Below, in pieces: positions 35,116-44,519 of a stretch of 64,000 nt of DNA. The stretch's first letter is position 1. Each line of letters begins with the position of its first letter. Made by a program: the position numbers and the translations under genes. The DNA lies in assembly GCF_000226115.1 (NCBI RefSeq), contig NC_016457.1, forward strand, positions 7,130,001 through 7,194,000, in the 5' to 3' direction. The stretch comes from Thermothielavioides terrestris NRRL 8126 (Eukaryota > Ascomycota > Sordariomycetes > Sordariales > Chaetomiaceae). Below the pieces are notes generated by a model. That model was not told the origin of the DNA and did not search any database. It saw nothing but the letters and a program-made list of their open reading frames with translations.

Positions 35116-35294
35116 CTTGAGGTCAGGATGCAGGTAGCCATGAATTCTAACGAATGATGAACAAAGAAAAGAAGGTTGGGAACTCGCAGCGCTGTATCAA
35201 AAGTGCAAACCACCTGTAAAGATGGGATTCCTCAGATTCGCCAGAACTGTCCTAGACGCTGCTTATCTCATGCTAAATTACCACCAGTCGGGCA

Positions 35295-36991
35295 TCAGAA
35301 AACATAACCGCCGACTCGAACCTCCCTCATCTTTTGCACCGCGGCGACCACGATCTCCTCCCAGCGTTGTGTGAACTCTCGCTCATACCTCGACAAAGCA
35401 TCGGAAACATCTCGTGAACTTTCTGTCGAAGCCAAGGCGATCTCTCCTCTCTTCATGTAGTCCTCCCATAGCCTGCTCGCTTCGCACAAGCCTTGATGTT
35501 GGATCTGCGAGATTCGGAGTAGCACATTGTCCTCGATCTCCCGATTGACCGGATGTTCGAGCAACGTCGGACTTGAACTCCCAAACAAGGCACCATCGAA
35601 CGATCCACTGCCCATTTCTGGCTGCGAGAAGCTGAATCCGCCCCTTTTCTCTGAGCCGGCGGCGGGGGCGGAATCATGGTTCAGGTCGCTGAGCCCGTCG
35701 GTCAAGTTTGGCTCCGAAGTGTCATCGGTTGTATGGAATCTTCGAAGGCTGGGTCGTTCCTGCGTGGGTTGAACGTCTCCTGGGGCGTTCGACGTCACGC
35801 TCAACGGCGTCTGGGCCCGGTCGCCTCCTAGCTTCTCCCCATTTGTGCCGAAATTTGACGACCTGACTGGGAAGGGAGCCGAGTCGACACCGGGCACACT
35901 AGAAGACAGTGCCCGACCCAGGTACCGAGCTCTTGAAGAGTGCAGGGCATCGCCGGTGCTGGCTGTCTTGTTGAAATGCTTCGAGACGGTGTACAACCTG
36001 GTGCCTTGGTGCTCCAGCGATGCCGAGGTCCGCCTCACCCTCGGACGAGCTGAAGAGACTGAGCCGATTTTGCTAACTTTGTATATACCCTCTCCCAGAA
36101 TCCCGGGAACGCCCAGAGTCGTCGCCGGCCGAGACGGTACAAATGCTGGCGACCACGGTCGAATGCCTGCTGAGAAGTCTGCGGGTTGCCCTAGCGGCTG
36201 ACTAGGAGGGCGGTGGAGGAGGACGCTGTGTGGATACCTTTCCAGATATGATGAGGAGGTGCCTTGCGAGCTTGATGTGGCGGTCAAAGAGGAGGCTGAG
36301 TTCAGCTGTGGCGGATTGCTGGGGGGTCTGTATAAGGATGGCGTGTTCTGGCCAGGCGGTGTCCATGCACCGAAAGCAACCGGTCCTGTTGTGATACTAC
36401 CGTCTTGGCCGTCCTTTTCATATTCTATTTCGATGTCTAGGGCGTGGAATTCACGTATGACTCTCTCGAGATCAGAGGCTTCCCGTAGGGTGATTCGCAA
36501 TGTAGAGGAAACCTGAGTTGAGTACAGTAAGCAAGGATTGCTCGTCTCGCCATAAGCCAGCTGAGGCATCTCTCACATTCTCCGTGCCCTTTGGATAGCA
36601 GAGCATGAGCGAACATTGGGACAAGGAGCAAGTGACACGGTGGCGGCGGACTGGGTCAGCCTCCAAGCCCGCTGAAGACGGCCTAAATTCGGCCAAGTCC
36701 AGCTTCACCTGTCGCCACGCATCAGTGTGAGCGGCCCACGGGTCTGGCTACCAACTTTGTACTGACCAGTTCATCTACCTTGTCCTTGACGTGAACCATC
36801 AGGAAGTGGCGCCAAAGTGGCATTCGCGGTCGTGAACCGGTGTATGGCCTCCGCGGAGCCAGCTGGAGCTGTGGCTTGAGTACCAGTTGAGGTTTCTTGT
36901 ATGCATTCGGCCTATCATCCATGCAAATGCTCTCCAAATCAAACCGGAGTATCGTCCGCCTGGCATGCGTCGAGTCCTGTGACGCGGACAT
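35295..36991 (-). CDS. Unrecognised three-exon protein, possibly with a PH-like N-terminal half
   Basis: Three exons, 36767-36991, 36577-36708 and 35295-36512; introns 58 and 64 nt (GTCAGT...ACAG and GTGAGA...TCAG); 524 residues, frame kept throughout. I do not recognise the family. The first 170 residues alternate short hydrophobic segments (H-F-L-M-V-H-V-K-D-K, S-Q-C-S-L-M-L-C-Y) and end with a helix (R-E-A-S-D-L-E-R-V-I-R-E-F-H-A-L), an arrangement that recalls a PH-like fold. The centre (about 180-400) is disordered and Ser/Pro-rich. The last about 90 residues look helical (I-S-Q-I-Q-H-Q-G to Q-K-M-R-E-V). A structured N-terminus, loose middle and C-terminal helices is the layout of Rec114-type meiotic proteins, but this is only a layout match. 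Confidence 0.75.
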
Positions 36992-37945
36992 CTTGGCAGT
37001 TCGCGGCGGCTAGAACGAGACGGCATTGAACGTCGAGGATCCGGTGGACACCGCAGATGATCAGTCGGAAGTGTTGTCTTAACCACCTACCTAAGTGAGA
37101 GAGAAGCGAGAATTAAGCGACTGGAATCTTAGCTTGGGCTGCGAGTGCCCCAGGTGTTGCTCCGGTTGGAGGGGTGGAAGGAGCAACCGGGAGCAGTTCA
37201 CATCCTCCTTAAGGCTGTGGCTGTTGCCGGGATATTAAGGTAGCTTAGGTAGTCAGGCATTTCTTTAGAACTTGGAACTAGCAAACCTACCTCACTTTCT
37301 CCTGGTGAGTTCACTGAGATTTCGTACACCATAGGTTTCATAATCGATCAAACTGATGCTCTATTTTCTTTGTGGTGAAGTTGTTCTCGCTGGCAAGTTC
37401 AGCAGTCACCCGGATGCTAGGGGCAATGTATAAATGAACGGGTAATAGTATTGAGCCTTCATACTTTCGGCATCAATTTCAGCCCAGCTCTGTCATGACA
37501 GACTATGGTGCAATGAGTTCCGTTCACTCCATTCAACAGAAACCCTCCATTGCCTGCTCGACTCAAAGGGCGGTTGCCAAATCTCTCTTGATTGCTGGTA
37601 TGGTCCGTGCGCGGCGCTAGCGCCGTTGCAGCATGGCGTGGCCCACAATTCCCCCAGCAAGCTTATCAGGGTGCACGCCAAAAACTTCCAGGTTCCTCCA
37701 AACGCCAATCGCCGCCTCGCCTAGCACCTCGCGTCGCATCGCGAAGTATCTATCGCGTATTTTGCAGCGTGCGCGGGACCGAGAATTAAGTCGATTGCAA
37801 TCGGCTTGTCTTCCAGCAACATTCCACGTATCCCATCTTTGAATTTGAGTACCTAAGAAGCACTGATCATCAATTTGTTTCGCGCATCTCGCCGACTTGT
37901 TGCGCGCATCGATTTTGGGCGCCGCGCTGCGCTCCAGGCGCCAAG
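36992..37945. other. Promoter region between the unrecognised gene and RSC9
   Basis: About 950 bases between two divergent starts. Holds GGTAGCTTAGGTAG-like motifs near 37,238-37,252. No supported gene. Confidence 0.5.
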
Positions 37946-40900
37946 ATGGCCCCAACGAAACCCACCGTTGAGCACACGGTCGACCGCACCCCCGAGTATG
38001 AGAAGTTCATCGAGGAATTGCGCGCCTTCCACGAGAAGCGCGGCACGAATTTCGACCCTGAGCCCAAGATGGGCACAATCACCGTCGACCTCCTCAAGCT
38101 CTTCAAGTACATTGTCGACCATGGCGGCTACGACAAAGTGTCGGATGAGAAGTTGATGTGGCGGAAGATGTGTGAGGGCCTGGGCTTGATGCGACACAAT
38201 GCGCCGGCAGATGCGTATACCTTGAAGCAAATTTTCTACAAGAATCTCGCCGCATACGAAATCAAGACAATTCACAACAAGGAGCCTCCTCCGCCCGAGA
38301 TCCTCGAATTCACCACCGCCAAAGGCGGCGGCCTTCTGACGAGGACGCTCGAAACCTTCCAGGCCAAGAACAAGCCTGATCGCGAAGGCTCTACTGAAGA
38401 CGGCACGCCGAACAGGGAGCGGCGCACCGAGGATACTCCCACTTCTGGCCGGGCGTCTCGGGGACTGAGGGAAGCCCCGCCCCCAAGGGTCATCTTCCAT
38501 CCTGATACCGGCCCGTCGCGAACGTCACGGCACTCCTCAGGCCAACAATCTGGGGCGTCCGCTTCGACGACGCACTCTCAGGCTCAGGCTCACCCGCAAC
38601 ACAACTCGCAGCCGCACGCCGCGCCGGTCACGATGCAGCAGAACCACCCGCACCCCAGCCGCGGGGGTCCCTCTCACGGTTACAACGCTCCAGGGCCTGA
38701 AATGAGCAACCCGCTGGTACAGAGCTACCAGCCCGGCCCGCCGATTCAGGTGCCGCTGCGCACTGTGGACACTCCAGCTAGCAACCCGGATTCGTTTGTA
38801 AAGAAACAGCGGCTTTTGCGACAGCCAGCCGGTCCAGTGCCCAATCCCGGCACTCTAGTGCGCAACTCTGTCCCCATGGGTGGGTTATCCTAGACCCCCA
38901 GGCCGAGTGCATCTCAATTTCCTTGCCATTGCTAATGTTGATTAGGGACGCTTGATGGGCCCAATATCTATGAGAGGTGCCTTCTAGCTCTCCGTTCCGG
39001 GATCAAAGAAGAACAGGCTTTCGGCCTGAATCACCTCGTGAAGATCTCGTACGAGCGGGGCGACAAGTACAAATTCTCGCAGTTCAGCGGTCTCGCAGAG
39101 GGCTTGACCGAGTTCGCGCTGGGCGTCGGGAATATGTTTTTCGAGATCGACTGGACCATCTGCAACGACCCAGACGCCGACGAAGGCGACCTGGGCGAGC
39201 TCGACGGTATCAACGGCACCGCCGACATTCTCGAGAGGATTGCCCAGCTGAAACCGAAGGACGTCCATGATAACTTCCAGCCCGCTGAGTTCACCGACCA
39301 GCTGACGTTGGTCACCGAGGCGGTCCTGACCATCCGGAACATGGTCATGCTTCCTGACAATGCGTGGTTCATGGCCGACTACCCACCTATCAAGGACCTA
39401 CTCTGCATTCTTCTCCACCTTCCACCGCTGGATCTTGTCGTCGAGCTGAAGCACTGCGCCCTCGACATCGCGGAGCAGATCACCCCTTTCCTCGTTCTCG
39501 ATTCCGAGGATCCGCTGTATCAGACGTTGTTGGCGCAACTCCAATCGTCGGACCGTGGGATCATCCTCACTTCCCTTCGGGCAATCGGCCGCATCGCCAT
39601 GAACCACCCGACCGAGACGAACAAGCTGGGCGGCGTCCCGCCCACTGTCCTGCAGTCCCTGATGGACTGGCTCCTGCTCAATGACGACGAGCTCGTGGAT
39701 GCCTGTCTTGATTTCCTCTACCAGTACACGGCCGTCGTCGCCAACCTGGACGTCTTGTTGGAGGCTACCAACGTCGAGCATCTGGTCGTACATCTCGTCC
39801 GACTACTCTCGCATGGGGCCAAACGCTTCCAGCGAGAGGTTGTCATAAGCGAGGCTCGCGTGGCCTACGAAGTATCGGCTGAGCGAGTCGTGCCGATCCC
39901 TAGGGACCTCCAAGAGCGCCTGCTTGGTCTTGAAGAGCCCGATCGCTGTTACGGATGGCTTCGGTGCTTCTTCGAAGAGGACCCCGATGCCCAGATTACC
40001 CAGATCGACATCTGGCAAGCCTACAACGCGGCATTCCTCGAACCGATGAGGCGGATGGGTCGCCCGATGATCAACGCCGCCGAGTTTATTAGACACATAA
40101 GCACTGTCTATAAGAACGCCGGCGCTCAGGTCATCCGCGAGGGACCCAACGGGGAGATGCAGAAGTTCATTATGCGTGGAATCCGCCCTCGGCCCTTCCC
40201 GATCACGCCGGAAGGGCAAGCGTACTTCCAGTGCCAGTGGCAGCGCGCGCCCGGCCCGCAAGGCCAGCCCACCCGATGCGGCGTTTGGAACCTGACCGCC
40301 GAGAACATGTGGCGCCACATCCTGGTCGACCACCTGAAAGAAATCCCCGGCGAGGACGGCAAGTACCGCAACCGCGAGGCCGCGTTCGCTTGCCTCTGGG
40401 ACGACTGCACCAAGTACCCTAAGCCGACCACCCTCCACCTCGCGCAGCTCATGACCCACATCAAAACCCACCTTAGGGCGGAAGAAGCCCTGCGTTCCTC
40501 CCCCGTGATCAACCCGACCGTCGCCACCGTCGACGGCGCCGGACCCTCGCCCAGTCCCGGTTCAGGCCCGATCACGTCTCCGGCCAGGCGCGCACCCACC
40601 TTCCCCACCACCCCCGCCTCGGCGGGCAAGGTGCGTGTGGTCCGGCCCGCCAAGACGATCACTGTCACCGTCGAGGAGACGGCCAGCGCGCGCGACGAGC
40701 GCAACCCCGCCGCCGCGCCCCAGGCCGCCGGCATCCCGCTCTCGGCTGTGCTGATCCTGCGCAACATCGCCCGCAACGTGGTCAAGACGGCCGCCGAGGA
40801 GAAGCTGGTGAAGGAGAACGCCGCTGGCGCTGATGCTACCGCTGCTGCCGGTAGTGGTAAGGGTGATACTGTGGAGATGGGCGGGTGGAACGAGCGGCTG

Positions 40901-41029
40901 TTCAGGCCCGTTCTCCCGCGGCTGTGGGAGGTGTTCACCGAGAACAAGCTGCTCGCGCCTTACCTGACGAATCTGTTCCAGCTCCTGGATAGGGGCAGCG
41001 AGAAGGAGCGGTTCGAGTTTGGGGTGTGA
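37946..41029 (+). CDS. RSC9: RSC9/ARID2-like chromatin-remodelling subunit
   Basis: Two exons, 37946-38879 and 38946-41029, intron 66 nt (GTGGGT...TTAG); 1005 residues. An ARID DNA-binding domain occupies about 12-110 (E-Y-E-K-F-I-E-E-L-R-A-F-H-E-K-R-G-T, G-G-Y-D-K-V, W-R-K-M-C-E-G-L-G). A disordered linker rich in His, Gln, Pro and Ser follows (about 130-300), then armadillo-like helices (about 320-620), an RFX-type winged helix (about 630-710, W-L-R-C-F-F-E-E-D-P), and two Cys/His finger-like segments at about 738-775 and 791-820 (C-L-W-D-D-C...H-x-x-x-H). This order matches Rsc9 and animal ARID2, subunits of RSC and PBAF. The C-terminus is Pro/Ala-rich then helical. The splice rejoins G-T-L-D-G-P-N-I-Y-E-R-C-L-L-A-L. 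Confidence 0.93.
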
Positions 41030-42105
41030 TGGTTTTTATTTTTTTTTCTCCGCCGGTATGGCTGAGAGCTGCACGACCAGCGTGCAGCGGTTGGAGGAAA
41101 GGAGAGATACGTGGTGACTTGGGCAGCGCGGGATAACATACATTAGCCCCAGCGCAAGAGGTTTTTCTGCAGATGGCTGGCGCTCTTCTTTCTACATGGG
41201 AAAGGAAAGGGGGATTAAAGGAACATGGGAAGAGGGCGGGCAGCGGAAAATCACCAATGTGGCGCGGGGAAACTGATGGCCGGCCTTGTTTGTGGATGCT
41301 GGCTGGCTGATTATCTTTGTAGAGTAATACCCTTCCTTTGCCTAGCGTTCCGGGGAGATAGGGGAAGGGTTAGGTATGGAATGTTCTGTATGGAATTAAC
41401 GATCTTTGTAATGCTGGGTTCTTCCAGGGGGCGAGGGACGTGAAAGTAATGCGCCCTGACTATCCGACATGGTCGAAATCATGCATTCCGTAGATGAGCT
41501 ACAGTACTGGTCGTGGATATGCCTGGTAGGTCATGTGCGGTCCATAGCCCTGGGTGCACTCGCCATGCTGGCGATCCGACGGTAACCTGTACGGTACGGT
41601 ACGGGACAACAGATTCTTGCTGAATGAACACCTACACTACGCTCGAGCCATCCAGGAGTTGTGTCGCGCGCTTCCACTCACGATGGTTCCGTGGGGGGGA
41701 ACCCACGCGTCCTGTACCAGAGATGTGAGAGACGGTACATGCACAACGATCCAGAATAGGCCCACGATCCAACGTCGCGCGGGACAGGCCGCCGCTAGTT
41801 ACGGTCTGGGCCGTCTCGGGGGGCACGCGGCTGCGAAAACGGCAAGCGGAACGAGACATCGTGAACACACACCCATGGACGGTTAGCCGGTTAGCCGGCT
41901 GCAATTGACCCCCCCTCGCCTACGTACAGTAGGGCTGCATGCTGCGGTCCGGGTATCCGGGTATGCTGTGGTCCGAGCTTTTCGGGGTCTTCCAGGGGTA
42001 CGAACGCTGCTTTGGGGGGGTGGCAAGAATTGAGGCTATCGTGAGATCTGGGGAAGAAGCAAGGCCCTTCGATTAGTGTTACCGGCAGGCCGGGAACGGG
42101 ACGGT
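41030..42105. other. Intergenic downstream of RSC9
   Basis: About 1.1 kb with no supported gene. A T run follows the RSC9 stop codon. CGGTACGGTACGG near 41,590 and GGTTAGCCGGTTAGCCGG near 41,882 are short direct repeats. Confidence 0.5.
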
Positions 42106-42113
42106 TTTTGCGG

Positions 42114-42525
42114 GCTGATGGCTAAAGAGGTCCCGCCAAGACTAATTTCGGCCAATTGTCGGCAATGTTTTTACAGCGTCAGTACCCCGCCAAGACCGCC
42201 AAGGGGTTTGCACTATCGCCACGGGTTAGCCACGGGTTAGTTCGCCGGGGGTGCAGGGGGCGGCGCCAGCCCCCCGCTGGTTAGGGTGAGGGTTATGGTT
42301 AGGGTAAGGGTCAAGGTTAGGGTGAGGGTTAACTTCGTTTTCTTTTTTTTCGATTTGGTTGAGGTTTCGTAAAGTTGTTGCAACGAGTCTTTGCGATTGT
42401 TCGTTGTTATGTTGCTCGAAGTCGTCGAGGCCCCGTCGCGGCCCCGCTCACCCCGTGGCGATTGTAAATACTTGTAAGCGGCAGTCTCCGAAATTAGTCT
42501 TGGCGGGACCTCTTTAGCCATAACC
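42114..42525 (+). mobile_element. Small TIR element, copy 1 (412 bp, hAT-like, non-autonomous)
   Basis: 412 bp flanked by a perfect 8-bp duplication TTTTGCGG (42106-42113 and 42526-42533). Ends are inverted repeats of about 37 bp: left GCTGATGGCTAAAG, right reverse complement GGTTATGGCTAAAG, then in both AGGTCCCGCCAAGACTAATT and TCGG. No coding capacity. The centre holds a GC hairpin stretch (GGCGCCAGCCCCCC) and a degenerate TTAGGG-like array (42279-42332). An 8-bp duplication is the mark of hAT-type transposition. This copy is 21 bp longer than the other two and its extreme ends differ from theirs. Confidence 0.88.
42279..42332 (+). repeat. Degenerate telomere-like TTAGGG array inside copy 1
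   Basis: About eight imperfect units of GGTTAGGGT, GAGGGTTAT, GTAAGGGT type. It is not a perfect (TTAGGG)n run. It is inside a transposable element present elsewhere, so it is part of the element, not a chromosome-fusion scar. Confidence 0.8.
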
Positions 42526-42533
42526 TTTTGCGG

Positions 42534-42931
42534 TGGCGGCTCGCTTGCTAGCATCGTGTGGCACAAACCGGGCGGTGTTCGTGGTCCGGGTTCGAGATCA
42601 ACGGACGATCTTGCTGATGATCAATCTGCGGTGTCTGTAGTGTAAAGATGGACATCGGCGTGCGCGGGACGAAGATGAGCGCAGAGAAAACGTGAGGAAC
42701 GTAGGCAACCTGAAGGAATGCAGAGCACACTGCGCTCATCTCCCTCCTCTGCTGTCCAGCACCGGGGGGCAAGCTCCAGCTTTCCAGCCAATTTGTGGCG
42801 GGTTGAAAACCCTAAGCGGCGCGAGTGGGGCGTTCAAGGGTTTCTGAAGTTGGGGTCAAAGACAAATACGGAATACATAAAAATCTTTCCTGCCTAGCTT
42901 GCCAAGACCGCCACACATAGGACAGAATACT
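42534..42931. other. Spacer between small TIR elements
   Basis: About 400 bases with no supported gene. It appears to be unique sequence. Confidence 0.5.
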
Positions 42932-42939
42932 CCCCAGAG

Positions 42940-43330
42940 GGTCGTCGTTAAAGAGGTCCCGCCAAGACTAATTTCGGAGACTGCCGTGTACAAGTAATTA
43001 CAAATCGCCAAGGGTGAGCGAGGCTACCACGACTTCGAACATCAACAATGTAAAATCGCAAGACTCGTAACAACAACAACTTTACAATACTTCAACCAAA
43101 TCGAAAAAAAAAGAAAACGAAGATAACCTATACTCTAACTATAACCTATATCCTCACCTTAACTTATATCCTAACTAGCGGGGGGCTAGTGCCGCCCTCT
43201 GTACCCCTGGCGAACTAACCCTTGGCGATAGTGCAAACCCTATAGCGATCTTGGCGACGTACTGACGGTGTAAAAACATTGTCGACAATTGGCCGAAATT
43301 AGTCTTGGCGGGACCTCTTTAACGTCTACC
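42940..43330 (-). mobile_element. Small TIR element, copy 2 (391 bp, inverted orientation)
   Basis: 391 bp flanked by a perfect 8-bp duplication CCCCAGAG (42932-42939 and 43331-43338). On the minus strand it starts GGTAGACGTTAAAGAGG and ends CTTTAACGACGACC, the same ends as copy 3, and the same length. The internal telomere-like array (about 43,125-43,175) carries several changes that read as G-to-A on the minus strand relative to copy 1, for example TTAGGATATA. No coding capacity. Confidence 0.9.
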
Positions 43331-43444
43331 CCCCAGAGAGGGATTTCGGAGCTAGGAGGTTCCTAGTCGTTGGGCATGGAGGCTGAATCGTTTGGCTCTA
43401 AGATTCTCACCGAGCCCTGCAGCGTAAGGTGTAGCTAGTGTATC

Positions 43445-43704
43445 TGTTACGGACCGGGCTATACCCGGGCTGGGTATGTGGGGCTACGCCCAGGATCCAC
43501 AGCGGTCCCATGACGGGCCCGCCACGGGCCCGAGGCGGACCCGCCTCGCGCCCGGAATAACATCGGCCCGAGCCCCCTGCACGCGAGCCCCTGAAAACTC
43601 TGCGCGCGAGAACCGCAGCCTGTACTTCTCCTTTTCTCTCCTTAAGGTAGTTGAATAGAACATCGTGCGCTTATCTGCAGACGCCATAAGGCCAGCACGT
43701 TACA
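43445..43704 (+). mobile_element. Solo LTR, 260 bp
   Basis: 260 bp starting TGTTACGGACCGGGC and ending CCAGCACGTTACA, flanked by a perfect 5-bp duplication GTATC (43440-43444 and 43705-43709). TG...CA ends, a 5-bp duplication and no internal coding region fit a solo LTR left by LTR-LTR recombination. A GC hairpin (CCGGG...CCCGG) lies near its start, as in the LTR of element D, but the sequences differ. It shows no strong RIP. Orientation is assigned by the TGTT start and could be reversed, because the ends are near-symmetrical. Confidence 0.8.
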
Positions 43705-43709
43705 GTATC

Positions 43710-44112
43710 TCCGGTTCTCTAGTGTATTCATCCATGCACCAACGGCGTCCTGTGTCGGCAATGATTACCGGTTTCAACGCGTTAGCAGAAAAGACTGAAG
43801 ATAGGCTGCGACAGATCTTGTGGCCAGATGCTGCGTGGGAGGAGAGCGGGGTAACGCTCTATGCCGCTCTTCTTGTACGCCAAGTAGTTCAACAGCGTGG
43901 TTGGACAGGATGCGAGGGGTTATCGGGCTCCTCTTGTGCAGTGTTGGCGCATCCACTACTCTGAACATCAGGTAGTGTATGTAGTACACTAGCCCCATAC
44001 CTCGTGTTGCGCGCCACTACACTGGTGAACACGCAAGCTGGGACTTCGTTCCGACAAGCGGCGTAGCGATCAGCAAGTTGCTAGCTCGAGGCTAAGTGGG
44101 GAGCAGGTTCGA
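43710..44112. other. Spacer between solo LTR and TIR copy 3
   Basis: About 400 bases, no supported gene or RNA; a frame of 99 codons at 43665-43964 overlaps the LTR and is not credible. Confidence 0.5.
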
Positions 44113-44120
44113 GATTTTGA

Positions 44121-44511
44121 GGTAGACGTTAAAGAGGTTCCGCCAAGACTAATTTCGGCCAATTGTCGGCAATGTTTTTACAACGTTTTTACGTAGCCAC
44201 GATCGCCAAGGCGTTTACACTATCGCCAAGCGGTTAGTTCGCCGGGGGTGTGGGGGACGGCGCCAGCCCCCCGTAGTTAGGATTTAGGTTATAGATAGGA
44301 TATAGGTTATAGTTAGGGTGCAGGTTATCCTCGTTTTCTTTTTTTTCGATTTGGTTGAGGTATTATAAAGTTGTTGTTGTTGCGAGTCTTTGCGATTTTG
44401 CATTGTTGATGTTCGAAGTCGTGGCGGCCCCGCTCACCCTTGGCGATTTGTAATTACTTGTATACGGCAGTCTCCGAAATTAGGCTTGGCGGGACCTCTT
44501 TAACGACGACC
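44121..44511 (+). mobile_element. Small TIR element, copy 3 (391 bp)
   Basis: 391 bp flanked by a perfect 8-bp duplication GATTTTGA (44113-44120 and 44512-44519). Ends GGTAGACGTTAAAG and CTTTAACGACGACC equal those of copy 2. The internal array reads TTAGGATTTAGGTTATAG and related units, intermediate between copies 1 and 2. It shares the TTTTCTTTTTTTTCGATTTG and CTCCGAAATTAG segments with the other copies. No coding capacity. Confidence 0.9.
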
Positions 44512-44519
44512 GATTTTGA

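Noticed and set aside
42123..42516. Reading the small elements as Tc1/mariner MITEs with TA duplications
   Set aside because: TA does flank the most obvious conserved block in all three copies, but homology between copies continues 7-9 bases further on both sides and then meets perfect 8-bp duplications, so the TA is inside the element.
42580..42610. Possible tRNA B-box (GGGTTCGAGATC), also GGTTCGAGATT near 44,106
   Set aside because: No A-box, acceptor stem or cloverleaf could be formed around either; no tRNA gene was found in the window.
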